Source: Neoscytalidium dimidiatum (lineage: Eukaryota > Ascomycota > Dothideomycetes > Botryosphaeriales > Botryosphaeriaceae). From it: DNA of 64,000 nt. The notes under the pieces are model-generated. The model did not search any database, was not told the DNA's origin, and saw nothing but the letters and a program-made list of their open reading frames with translations. Numbering within the stretch: position 1 is the first letter of the stretch; each line of letters opens with the position of its first letter. The stretch is taken from positions 1,240,001 through 1,304,000 of the forward strand of contig CM074704.1 of NCBI GenBank assembly GCA_037367355.1. The letters are read 5' to 3'. Positions 31,767 through 43,761 of the stretch are shown here, piece by piece. Both the position numbers and the translations under genes were made by a program.

Positions 31767-33218
31767 CGCGTTTTGCGTGTCGTGGGACGCAGCGGTCCGG
31801 TCAGCCGGTGCTACCAGGGCTCCGGCTCGTCGTGATGCGCTGACAGGGGCCCGGGGTGTCAGATTTTCCTCTTGGTTTCCGACGACGGAAAGGCAGCCGT
31901 GGACGTTATAACTGGCTCTTGTCGCACGACAGGAGGGGCGCCTCTCCGAAGTCACACCTGCAGGCGCTTGTCGCTAGCGCAGTTAAGGAATAGGAGAGGA
32001 AGGAGGAGGAGGTGTTGCGATGACTTCGCATCAACGGTGCAAGAAGATTGGAGAAATGGGTTGGACGAATGCATCTTGCTGAGGACGCATATATGTGAGG
32101 ATAGAGGTCTTTACCATCTCCACTTCTCGAGCGGCGTGGTCGTCGCTACAGCGCTCGTTCTCACATCCCGCATTCCTGATCGGCGCTGATAAGTTTGGCC
32201 GTTCCCCAGTGGAGTCGTTACGGGGTTAGCTGATAGCGCATGCGCGGACGGGAACCGGGGAGGGGGAGGAAGCAGAATGACGAGGATGGGGAAACGTGGT
32301 GCAGAAGTGGGGTAGGACAGCATAAACAGATGGGCATATGGCCGTAGCGAGCGAGGTGAGCAGACGGCCTTGGGCCGTTTTGTGTAGCTTTCACATGCTG
32401 AGCTATCCCCAACGCTTGGCGTGTCTTCCCATCAGCGACAAGCGTCAGAGATATCTGAGATCGAGAATCAAATACGCACCTTCGATTAATCGGGACAAGC
32501 GCGTGCGTGTTTGCGCATTTGTTTGAACCGGTCTGTGCTGAACGGTAAAGGTTCCAGAGCGCTGTTCCAGAATGAGTAAGAGACGTGCTCGTTGGCCCAC
32601 AGCAAAGATCTCAGACACGAAGTGGGGAGTGCACGGGTAGGCAAGGGGGAGGTGAGGGGGCGAGGGCCATCTTGCGCCCACAAGAGTGGGATGCCTGAAT
32701 GAACGAATGGCAGAGCCGAACGTGTTTCCTGTTCCAACGCCTTTTCTTCGCTTGGAGGCACAGAGCCCCTGAAACATGGAGATAAGAGAAGCAAGGTGGC
32801 GGGAAGAGAAATAGAGCTCGAGATTCGTCTCTCGTGTGTACTCTTGCTTCGTTGTATGAATACAGGATGGAAAAAAAAGGACAAGAGCAACAAAACCTCT
32901 TTCCCATCGGCACCGACCTCGCTCCAAGGACGAGGCCATTAGGCTGACCTGCCTGTTTTTTCCGTCGCCCACGAAGAAAAAGGTATTTGATAATTACAAG
33001 AAAGCAGCTTTGAATGGCCGTTAATCTAATGGTCTTTCGGGGGATTCTGTTAATCTCTGAATAAAGCAATGGGCTCGACCTTCGAGTTTACTGTGCGCGC
33101 TCAAAAAGACATTCAATCTACTCCGGACGAAGCCGGTCCGAAAAGTATCTTAATACGCTAAAGTGGACGAAGAACGAATAAGGCATGCAAGTCTAGGATC
33201 TAGTCAGGCCGTTAAAAA
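31767..33218. other. Intergenic, nothing recognised
   Basis: About 1.45 kb carries the transporter promoter (right of 31766) and the 3' flank of the MscS gene. Short frames without domains; no RNA gene or repeat seen. Confidence 0.5.
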
Positions 33219-36180
33219 CTAATGCCTCTTGAGGCCGAAACTTTCGGTTATGCTTCTTTTGGGTGGCGCGAACGTCTCCTGTGCGCCATCTAGAGCGCCC
33301 GAGGCTGTTGGTGTCCTGCTCTCCTCATGGCTCGCGCGCCATGCTGCAGGGCTGATGGTACCACTGCGCGGATCAATGCGCTCGGATGTCTCAGGAATGT
33401 CGTGCATGGACAAGCCGCCCTCCAGGTCTTCCCGATTCTTACCGCGGGAGAAAAAGCGATTGCGATGGCTGGCACGGCTGCGTGCCGCTGAGCTGTCCGT
33501 AGGGATACGAGCGAGGTCCGAGTCGTGTCCTGTGGAACGAGCCGTATCATGAGACTGGCGCGACCGCGAGTCTTGGGAACCACGCGGTTCACCAGGCGAT
33601 GATATCCTGACGGGAAGACGAGGCTTGGGGCGATCCTCGAAAACGTCGCCGGTCATGTCTGCCGAGGAGATATCCTTCATACCAAGCGAGAAGTCGACGC
33701 GCCTGCCCATGGCCGCAAGAGACTCACCGCGCGGCCTGCCCGGCGCGGTACGCAGGATCGAATGAGAAGGCCGTCTTTGACGAGTGTTGGGGGATTCAGG
33801 TGTAACGAAAGGAGGATCCTGAGGACCGCCGGATGCGTTACTCCTACCAGTGTTGGGACGCTCAATGATGCCAGCAGGGTTATCCGGGTTGCCACCGTGG
33901 CCCATGCCGGGAGTTGCGATGTGAGGAACCTGCTGAAGATAGATGGGAAAGGACTCCTTCTGGCCAGGGAAGCGCATGCGAGGGCCTTCAATACCACATT
34001 CCTGCATTGAGACCATGAGTGCGCAGATGAACTTGTTGCGGCGCTGAAGACGAAGCAATTCATTCTGCCAGTTCGACTTGTAGAAGAAGACGACATTGAG
34101 AGTAAGCGAGTGCGCTTCGTCGACCTCGCGAAGCTCGGTGAGAATGTTGCCTTGATACTCTCGCTTCTCTGAGCGCACGAATTCCAGGAGCTTCATCCGG
34201 AGCTGGTCGATTTGCTCGAGGGTGGTGCCGAATTTGATGCAAATAGGAACAGCTTCAGCCAGACCACCAGACCGCCTCTGGTTGAGGATAAAGAGCGTGT
34301 TCAAGTAGCTGTTAGGTGCTTGGACAACGTGGCCTTCCATCTTCTTGAATTCCGTGTAAAGAAGAGCGATTTCCTTCACGAAGTAGTCGTCGCCCAAACC
34401 AGTGGATCCGGTGTTACCATAGATACTGACACGATCACCAACATCGAAGGGGTGCTTTACGAAGACGAAGACGATGGACTGCAAGAATTCTTGAGCGGTG
34501 GCGGAGAAAAGCCAAGACAAGGCCAGGACGGCAGAGCCGGCATTGGAGATTACACTGCCGGCGGAGGCGGAAATAAGGGAGATGAAGACCAGAACGGTGA
34601 TGACGGCCACAATGAACATCAGCACGTCGTCCAGCTTCGAGATGACGGAATCCAAGTCTTTGAGGGAAGCGGTGATGGCCTTGCGCTCACGTCCGATTTC
34701 GACACAGACAGCCTCGAGCTCTTCCATCGAGATGTCGCCATTCATGTCCTTATCAAACATGGAGAACGCAGCATTAGCTTCGTCTTCGTTCTCGAAAGCA
34801 TTGCTCAGATCCTCGGGATGGACCGTCTCCGTCTCTTCACGTGCGAAAGTGCGGTACAAACGACGAGCAAGGACCTGGCTTCCGGAGGTGGTACTGAGCA
34901 GTGCGAGGACGACTTGATGTGGGTGATTGCTCCTCTGAGTCGCGCGACCGGTGAAGTCCGCTGCAATCTTGCCAGCAACGTCACCGAACTTTGTAATGGC
35001 CTGCTTGGTGTTCTTCTGGGCCTCCTTGACGAACGCACCGGGCGTACGAGCTCCTGAATTTTTACCCTCGCGCTGCTCGAACTCGGAGTCTTCCATAGTA
35101 AGCTTGGCCTTGGAAAAGGTGTATAGCTTGACCAGGCTTCCAATTTGGAACTTGTTCAATTCGATCCGGTCCTGATAGGTACGCAGGTGGAAGCTGATGG
35201 CGATGAGCTGGATGATGATCTTCTCAACGAAGTTGAGGACGAAGCCAACGAACATGGACACGAGGACCTTGTACATGGTCTTCTCCCAGCCCTTGACACT
35301 CTTGCTGCCGTTGGTGTGATGATTGGTCATGGTGGGATAGAACGAGATGATGATAGCCAGCCACCAGAAGAACAGGGTAGCCGGAAGCTCCAGCTGCTTG
35401 CCCATGTCGCGCCACTTCTTGCCGTTGTTCGTGAAGAGGCTTGCAGCGAGGCCAATGGGCCAAGGAAGACATTTTGCAAGCACCTGCAATGTGATGAGCA
35501 CGATATCCAACGTGGCGGACAGGTGAGGAAGAACTTACTCTACCCGCCCACAGGGTCAACCAGAAGATTTCCAGCCAGATACAGAACCAGACCAGCTCCA
35601 CACCGCCGACGGAGGCGTCTTCGAAGACGAGGGCACCCAGTAGCAGGGGGATGAGAATTACACACACGACGGGTACGATGTACGTGATGTAACGGATGAC
35701 CCAACTGGAGTTGTGGATTTTCTTGAAGAACTTTGCGAAATTCGTGGTTGGGTTCTCCGGAGGCTTGTACATGGAAGCTTGGGCGTGCAGGGGGTTCGTT
35801 GCTGCATCGAATTCGTCAACGGGCTCCTGGTGGCGCGACCGGGAGCGGTGCATTGAACGGCCATCTGTACTCCTGGCTTCTTCCTGGGCGGAGATCTGCC
35901 TTTCGATCTGCAGCATTTGCAGGTCATCGTCCAGACGGCTGGCCTGCTCGCGCGAGGCGGAGGGAGAGGTGATGGCGCTGTCTGGGCGGAGGAGGTGGGG
36001 ATCACTGCCGACGGCGAGGTTGGTGGTGTCGAGCGGGTCGACATTGGTCTGGTTCTGATCGGAGTTGTTGCGGGTGGAGTCGTCGCCAATGACGGTGTGC
36101 TCCTCGTCAGACGAACGCTCATTCTCCACGTGAGGGTGATAATAGCGCGGCTCGGCCTTCTCGTCGATTGGGGTCGTCAT
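33219..36180 (-). CDS. MscS-type mechanosensitive channel with EF-hand (Msy1/Msy2-like)
   Basis: Two exons, complement(33219-35483, 35539-36180), give 968 aa. A disordered, charged N-terminus of about 165 residues precedes the first membrane segments ([27 protein letters not shown] and [21 protein letters not shown]). More TMs follow ([39 protein letters not shown]). The middle has an EF-hand loop, [12 protein letters not shown], near residue 455. The MscS pore and beta domain come next ([61 protein letters not shown]). The C-tail of about 200 residues is Ser/Pro/Arg-rich. In S. pombe, Msy1 and Msy2 are ER channels controlling calcium and volume during hypo-osmotic shock; this architecture matches. 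Upstream lies a very long gene-free region. Confidence 0.92.
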
Positions 36181-39104
36181 GACTGGGCGGTCGGCGGCGC
36201 AGACGAAGCTTCCGGGGGGCAGTCTGACGGGAGGGTCCACTGATTTTCGCGGGGGATCGCGAGGTTATCTGCAGAGGCGCACGCTCAACAGTGAGCGGCG
36301 GAGGAGCATTCGATTCCGGGCGGACGGGGTAGCGACAGCGGCGGGGCAAGCAAAACAAAAGCTAGTTCGACAGGAGGGCGAGGCCGGCTCAATGGAGGAC
36401 GAGGTGGTGGGAAAGAGTGTTATATTGCGGGTAGCACAACGGGACGATCGAGAGATACGGGGCCAGGGCACGCAAGGCGCTGAGGCCAGCGATCTGGGAT
36501 GACGATTGTTTCCTGACGCGACGCGACTCCGGGCGTGGGCACGCCGCGAATCACTCCGGTTTGGGTGTCTGAAAATAAGCCAAATGTGGGTCGCCAAGTC
36601 GTGGCTGGTTGGGGGGGACGCAAAGCAAAAGCTGCAGAAGCTGCGCGCGTTGCCGACGTCTGTGGCGCCTGTGCCCGCGGCGCCGTCGCCGCTAGCTGCT
36701 GAATTGTGCCCGTCCGGCAACGGGCCAGCGGCCGCCGCCACGCATGGCGAAGGGGCAAGCGCAGGGAAGGGCGCCCTGCCAGCAACCGCTGCCCCGCCGG
36801 CGTCTTGTCGCGCGCGCGCGAATTTCTGGAGGTGAGGTCGAGAACTCAGGCCTGACTCCGGCGTGCGCCTCCAAGATAGCTGATCCCCGACCTTAACCAC
36901 ACTGCAAGGGCGCGCGGTGCCGGCGCTGGCGGCTGCTGCCAGCGCCCCGTTTCATGTTGGGTTTCCCTTGGAGCCAATGGCGGCGCGCATGCAGGGACAG
37001 CCATGCCCGACGGATGGCGGGCGACGTTGTGCGTCCAGCCTGCCGGCGGTGCGGCGCACTCTGGGCTCTCGCTCGACCTTGGCGCGCAGCTCTCGCGAAA
37101 GGCTTGGCCACAGCCTGCGCGCCGCAGACGCCCCTGGACGGCCCAACCGCTTCTGCAATGGCGCCTCCTCTGATGATCCCCACGAGACTTGGGAACTGCG
37201 CGCGCGCGCGCCCTCGGTTTTGACGCAAGCCCTCCCGAAGCGCGCCACACCATCGTCCGCGGCCTCTTCCACCCGCGATAGCCCTTCCCTGGCTGGCTCC
37301 CTGGAATGTCCAAATTTCCAGGGACCATCCTCCAAGCGAGGCCCTGCAGCCGTTTGCCTTGCACTACGACGAAGCCGGAGTAGCTCGCGATAAGACACCC
37401 GCCGTCCCGTTCTCATCTGCATGGTCCTGATAGGCTGCCAGCGTCTCGCGACTAGCCTGCGTGTCGTGTCCTGCTTCCAACTTTTCTCTGGCTCTCTGAT
37501 AATTCCTCTTTTCTCTGTCCGCCGCGGATTGGCGTGCGTCCGGCACTTTCGCGGTGCTGCAGCCGACGGCGAACAGGCCCGCATGCCACATGCCATCAGG
37601 CCGGCGCCCGGCGGCGAATCTCCCACGAGAAAGGCATCCCGCGGCATTCCAAGGCCCTCATTTCGCCTGCGTGTAGAAGTACGGCATATCCGGCGGTGAA
37701 GATGTGATGAAGCGCGGAGGAGTGGCCGGCTGAGCGACTGTATCAGCATTATCACCGGGCGATCATTCCTGAGCCTGGCTGCCGGGAGGTCGATCTTATC
37801 ACCCCTGCACTCATGATATCCACTCGATGGGGCTGCTAGCAACACATTTCGACAAACACTGGCGGAATGCCCTCACCGCTGCCGCCTCGCAACGCAAACC
37901 AGGATTCCTCGGACCTTTCGAGGCGCACAATCTCTCTAAGCGCCGCCCGTGGGGAGAGCATGACGTTTCCGCCCGCGGACCTGAACATTCCTGTGCTGGT
38001 CGATCACCCGCTTGCCTTGGGCTCGGGACCATCACCGTGCATCTATAGCCGACGAACACTGTATAACGAGTAATGGACGCGACTGCATAATGCTGACCTG
38101 CGCATGCCCCCACAGCTTGACCCGAAAATTGACGAGAAAGTCGTACCATCTTCCCCAGCACAAAGGCAAAGCATGCGCCGTCTATACAGTCAAGTATGAG
38201 GATTATCTCTGCCATTTGGATCCCACGGCCGTCTTGCCGTCTTTTTCTGACAAGCCGTCAGCTGGACTTGCCCCAAAGAGGCGACGGGAATATAACCTAT
38301 CGACGGATGCGGTAATTTCGAAGGTGTTTGTCGGCTCTTGAGGCAATTCGATATCCCTCTTTCATGCACGCGCCAACGCAAACGTCCGGTCAGATGTTTC
38401 CTCCTCGCCCATCTTCATGCATCCTGTGAAAGTGATTTTGTCTATTGTTCAAAGGATCGAAATACGAGCAGCTGACGACGTGTTGATGACGAAAATCACC
38501 GTGCTCTCGGACGGGTGTGGTCAAGAGGCCATTATAGATTGCCTGCGGGCATACGTCAACAACCCATCATTTTGGAGAACGAAAAGGAGATCCTCGTTTA
38601 TACACACCCTCATTGACACAAGGACGTGATCAGGCAGTTCTACCCAGTCGTCTCCTCTTCCTATCCCAATCTCTTTCAGGATCGATCGTAGTGATAGGTT
38701 TTTGGTGGGCGTGCGTAATCTTGCAACGATGACAAGGTGTAGTGACGGCACGCAAGATGGTAGAGACTTGAGGAGCCGGGCTCAGCATAAACGCAGTGAC
38801 TGTAGATTTGTGTGTTCATCTGGGCAACTACTTCATCTGCGCTGTAGGGTAGGTGGGCTTGTACCGGTATAGTTCCACACCTGCCCGTGGTGTTCGGCGG
38901 CCGCACAGCTCGACCGCTCCTTCCACTGGCTGCGTGCCTTCCACGTGAACCGCGCAGTAACGGCTGCCTGCGTACTTCTTCACGTCCTCCAAACAGTAAG
39001 TCTCCTCTTCCTGGCCTCAACCTCCAAGCACAGGGCATCAACACTGACTGACCACTTGGCATCCACAATCCTTTCGACCTTGAACTCCCACTCCTACCGA
39101 GATC
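36181..39104. other. 2.9-kb gene-free GC-rich spacer
   Basis: This lies between the divergent MscS and SMP-domain genes. Long overlapping frames exist on both strands around 36,500-37,850, which is expected of high-GC DNA. None has a domain, a credible start or one-frame codon bias. It probably holds promoters and leaders of both neighbours. A long noncoding RNA cannot be excluded from sequence. Confidence 0.5.
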
Positions 39105-40044
39105 ATGACGGACAACCAGCAGAGCATCGCGGAGGACTTTGCCAATGAGGTCCGCCGTGAGATGGACGAAAAGCTGGCCACTGGCTCTAAGTGCATCACT
39201 TCTGATGATGCCGCCCGTGTCCAGAGCGCTGAGAGCCAGGCTCTAAGCCACCGCCCTCTTCCTGGCAGTACCACCACTCAGACTCAGTCGACGGGCGACA
39301 AGGTTGAGGTTAGTCCATTCTCACACTCTCCGCAGGTACCGGCCCGCTGACCTCGAAGCAACACTTGCACAAGATTATCGATGCTGCTCAGAAGAAGCTC
39401 GACGCAGACCCGGTCAGTGTTACCGCGGACGACGCCAAGAAAGCTGTGAGCGCTGAGCACAAGGTCCTCGGTCACTTGCCGCCCAAGGACAGCATCTCTG
39501 CCACCATGCAGCGTACTGCGGCTGCCAACGAGCACTCGGTCGAAGAGGACACTCCGATCAAGGCCCCTCCTCCGGTCGCTCGTGGCCGTCGTCAGAGCAT
39601 CGCCGCAGCTGAGCAGTCCCACAAAGATCGTGAGAAGAACTATGAAGCCGCCGCCCAGGATATGAAGGAGAAGCTTGAACACCACCCTGAGGATATCACC
39701 AAGGATGATGCGAAGCACGTGAGTAGAAACGCTGGCACGGAATGCCTCTTTCCTCGAAGCTGATTTGTTGTCAGATGCGCCGTCTCGACATCCGCGCTCA
39801 TGGAGGTACTGAGAAGGGCAGCCTCACTGCGCAGGTTCAGAGCGAGGCTGCGAAGCACGAGAACGGTGCTAAGCAGGGAAATGGTGCCAAGCAGGACGAG
39901 TCGAAGACGGGTACCCCTGCTCAGGGAACCAAGGCTAGTGGTGGTGTAGAACCTTCGGCCCCGGCAGCGCTTACTGCGAAGGCCACGTCCGCTGAGGAGA
40001 CTGATGCCGTGGTTGATGGTGCTGGTGGTGGTGATGGTGCTTAG
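39105..40044 (+). CDS. SMP (seed maturation protein)-domain, LEA-like stress protein
   Basis: Three exons, 39105-39308, about 39359-39718, and 39775-40044, encode about 277 aa. The protein is hydrophilic and Ala/Lys/Glu/Asp-rich with no membrane segment. Three related units of the SMP type are visible: ITSDDAARVQSAESQALSHRPLPGS, VTADDAKKAVSAEHKVLGHLPPKDS and ITKDDAKH-MRRLDIRAHGG. Each has a (T/S)xDDA(A/K) core followed by a G and small residues. The C-terminal 80 residues are low-complexity. In plants SMP-domain proteins are LEA proteins of desiccated seeds. In fungi they are linked to spores and stress, so a protectant role is an inference. The exon 2 acceptor is uncertain: AAG at 39358 or CAAG at 39373, both in frame. 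Confidence 0.75.
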
Positions 40045-40498
40045 GCTGAGAGCGCAAGAGGCCAGACCAGTCGGCGAAGCTTATGAACGGCGGACACGCT
40101 CATTGAAGGGAGATGGGGATCAGCGAGCACGGTTACATGGCATTTTCTGGGGACTATGGGGTAGGGTGTAGTCGAAGAGTGTAGCTGCTAGAATATACTG
40201 CACTGCATGCTAGATGCGCGTTTGTATGTATGGAGCACGTGCGGACGTGAGAACGGCAGAGGAAGCGGGCGTACAAGCAGGCGTGTCGTTGGCGTGCCTG
40301 GGGAAGGGATGGCGGCAGCCGGGGCGTTGGCGCGTGTGATTGGTGCTGGCCGCGCATCCATGCACCGCCTTTATTTTGGTCTGCCCCGCTATTCCGCTGT
40401 CAACACCAAAACCGCTTCGCTCACCGCTGCCTGTTCCCCCCCAGCATCTGAATTACTCCTGCCCACAACTGCCACTAGATACCCGGACATCAGCAATC
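40045..40498. promoter_or_regulatory. Intergenic, alpha-tubulin promoter and leader
   Basis: The 3' flank of the SMP gene and the alpha-tubulin promoter. C/T-rich leader sequence precedes the ATG at 40499. No TATA box recognised. Confidence 0.45.
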
Positions 40499-42231
40499 AT
40501 GAGGGGAGAAGTACGTTCGCCCATCCCACGCGACACCGTTCCCCAAATGCGCCCACGCGCCGTCCACCGCTACCGCCGGCCTGCCTTCCCCTGATCTGCG
40601 CCGCCCGACTAACGTGTCTCGACGCGCAGGTTTGCCACATCCACATCGGCCAGGCTGGTATCCAGCTCGGCAACAGCGCCTGGGAGCTGTACGCCATCCA
40701 ATTCCATCCTTCTGAGCTTCGTTCCGCTGACCCTCGCGACAGCTACCTCCTTGAGCACGGCCTGAAGTCGGACGGCCGCCCCGACCCTGAGAGCCAGGCC
40801 GACACCGAGGGCGGTTCTTTCGAGACCTTCTTCACCGAGACTAGCAGCGGCAAATACGTTCCGCGCTCCATCTTCGTCGACCTCGACCCGTCTGTAAGGA
40901 TCGCATTAGCTGTGCCGGGACATGGGATAATTTACTGATGTGTCGCAAGCCCGTTGACGAGATCCGCACCGGCGAGTACAGGCAGCTCTTCCACCCCGAG
41001 CTCCTGATCAGCGGCAAGGAGGATGCCGCCAACAACTGTGCGCTGCTACCGTTGGTCTGTTGTCATGTGTGAAGCTAATGCCGTGCAGATGCCCGTGGTC
41101 ACTACACCATCGGCAAGGAGCTCGTCGACAGCGTCATTGACCGCGTTCGCCGTGTCGCTGGTGCGTCCTCTCCACGAAGTTGCGCCGAATGCCGCTGACG
41201 ATCCGCAGACAACTGCTCCTCCCTCCAGGGCTTCCTGATCTTCCACTCCTTCGGCGGTGGCACCGGCTCTGGTTTCGGCGCTCTTCTCCTCGAGCGCCTG
41301 TCGACCGACTACGGCAAGAAGTCCAAGCTCGAGTTCGCCGTCTACCCGGCTCCTCGTGTCTCGACCGCGGTTGTGGAGCCCTACAACGCCGTCCTGTCCA
41401 CCCACAGCACCATTGAGAACTCGGACTGCACCTTCCTTGTCGACAACGAGGCCGTCTACGACATCTGCCGCCGCAACCTGGACATTCCCCGTCCCAGCTA
41501 TGAGCACCTCAACCGTCTGATCGCTCAGGTCGTCAGCTCCATTACGTCGTCGCTGCGCTTCGACGGTGCCCTCAACGTCGACCTGAACGAGTTCCAGACC
41601 AACCTGGTCCCGTACCCGCGTATCCACTACCCGCTCATCAGCTACGCGCCGGTCATCTCGGCCCAGAAGAGTTCGCACGAGAGCTTCAAGGTCAACGACC
41701 TTACCTTCCAGTGTAAGTGGCGCGTGGTTTCCTCGGCCGTGGCAGACGCTTACCCTCGCAGGCTTCGAGCCCAACAACCAGATGGTGGTGTGCGACCCGC
41801 GCAACGGCAAGTACATGGCCGTCGCGCTTCTGTACCGCGGCGACGTGGTTCCGCGCGACTGCAACGCGGCCGTCGCTGCGCTCAAGGCCAAGGCGTCGTT
41901 CAACCTTGTCGAGTGGTGCCCCACCGGCTTCAAGATCGGCATCAACTACCAGAAGCCGATGCGTGTGCCTGGTGGTGAGCTCGCTCCCGTGGACCGCTCC
42001 GTCTCGATGCTGTCCAACACGACGGCCATCGCCGAGGCATGGAGCCGTCTCGATCACAAGTTCGACCTCATGTACTCCAAGCGCGCCTTCGTCCACTGGT
42101 ACGTCGGTGAGGGCATGGAGGAAGGTGAGTTCTCGGAGGCCCGTGAGGATCTCGCGGCGCTCGAGAAGGACTACGAGGAGGTTGCCAGCGATGCGCTGGA
42201 CGAGGGCGACCTCGAGGAGGCCGAGTACTAG
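40499..42231 (+). CDS. TUB1: Alpha-tubulin
   Basis: Seven exons (40499-40510, 40630-40688, 40743-40893, 40950-41037, 41089-41160, 41209-41712, 41762-42231) encode 451 aa. The start is [30 protein letters not shown], with the autoregulation-type N-terminus. Nucleotide and core motifs follow: [36 protein letters not shown] (tubulin signature), [18 protein letters not shown] and [28 protein letters not shown]. The C-terminus reads [26 protein letters not shown] and ends EEAEY, keeping the terminal tyrosine. It forms the alpha/beta heterodimer of microtubules. The 54-nt intron at 40689-40742 is a multiple of three without a stop. Unspliced, it would insert 18 residues inside the invariant WELYLLEHG, so it must be removed. 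Confidence 0.96.
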
Positions 42232-43761
42232 ACGTACGGGAGAAAGCTTGGAGATTTGGGGTGGGGGGCGCAGGTAAAGGTTGGGTAATCCATGCAGTTT
42301 TGGACCCTTCTTCATGTGGGGAGTTCACGAGCGTGAAAATACAGGGAAGATCATGCTGTGTTGGAGAGCATGGTGTAACTACGCTTTTTTGCAATAGCCT
42401 CTTTAGTACCACTGTCTTTTCGTTCCATAAAGAAGGGAAGCAGATTTTTTTTTTGAATCATTCGAACTAAGCTGTGAGTTTCGCCAGGGTGAATTAGATT
42501 TGAAACGCCCGGGATCTTTGCAGCTGAGGGGGATTGACAAGGGAAGCTAGATCGCAGAAGGCTCGTAGACAGGATATCGAAACATGGTTGTTCAGCAAAT
42601 AGGAGCCATCTCAACGGACAGTTATACTTTTTCACTTGCAGGCGGCCCATTGGTCGATGCTTGAGACCTCCTCGTATTGTTGTTCTCTCTCCCGCTTTCA
42701 CAGCCGTTTTCGGGCGGGAAAAGGAGCATTCCGGGCGGTAAGCGCCGGGAGAAAGAGGGGGGGGGGATGGATTTTCAGAGGGATGGTGGCACTTCCCGGC
42801 GACTGGTAAGCTAAGGGATGGGCTCGCGGCAGATCCAAGGCGTAACTAGTGACGGAACCGTTCTTTTTTTTTTTTTTTTTGTGACGTTTTGCTTCGTGAA
42901 CGGTCGGACCTGGGATGGGCTGCCTCTTGGCCCAAGGATATTCTCCGGCACTTGCGGCTTTTCGGGGAGAGAAAAAGGGGGCGGAAGCCGAAAGGCGGAT
43001 GCGCTATCGCACGCGAGGTCGTCATCGCCCCGTCGCCCGTCGCCGATTCGCCATCGTGCACTAGCTGATGGGCAGCGGTGAGATTTTTTCTGGTTTTCTT
43101 TTTTTTTTCCCTCCGGTTTGCTGACGGTCCGGAAAGCACGTGTTTGGCTAGCCCACTGCCGTTCCCGTTCGGATTAAGCCCAGCCTCTTTTTTTTTTTCC
43201 CTGCACCGATCGATCTCTTTGGTTTTTTTTTCTTTCTTTCCCTTGCCACTCGCTTCAGAGCCCGCCTCATCATCAACCAAGAAAGAAAAAAAAATTACCG
43301 CTGCACGTTTGACCTGCTTGCTCTTCGACGGTCACGCCGATTGGACGCCCTGCGACCGTGGGCCGACGTGGAGCCATATCTGCATCTCACCTCGACTTTC
43401 CCCTGGTGCCGGCCCAGTCAGCTAACTAGCTAGCTCTCCCCCGGATCGACCTTTTTTTTTTGGAGGGGGGAGGGAGGGAAAGATGGAGCGTGCGCAGCAG
43501 CCCGTGCGCGACTCTTCGCGTGTGGAGATGCCGACGGAGCGGTTGGGCCACCGTTTGGAGCGTCTTCGGTGATGCTTTGCGTGCTCGATTCGAGGTCGCG
43601 GGTTGCTTGGACATAGGTCGTGCGTTGGATGATAATGCGCATCCTGCTTATGTCACGCTCGCCATTTTCTACTACTAGGGCCCCCCCCCCCTCGCGCTCG
43701 AGGACTTGGCCCCGTGTTCCTCAACTACCCGATTCTCTCTTCGCCGGCTACTGGGTCGCCG
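42232..43761. other. Intergenic with repeated poly(T) tracts, upstream of the HET gene
   Basis: About 1.5 kb contains several T/pyrimidine tracts (around 42446-42453, 42862-42880, 43100-43110, 43188-43198, 43224-43232, 43451-43460) and a C11 run at 43680-43691. These suggest a nucleosome-poor promoter. No frame shows domains. Confidence 0.5.

Noticed and set aside
36952..37845. Minus-strand frame of 297 codons in the gene-free spacer
   Set aside because: Arg/Ser/Ala-rich with no domain, no codon preference and equally long frames on the other strand. Long open frames are expected in such GC-rich DNA.
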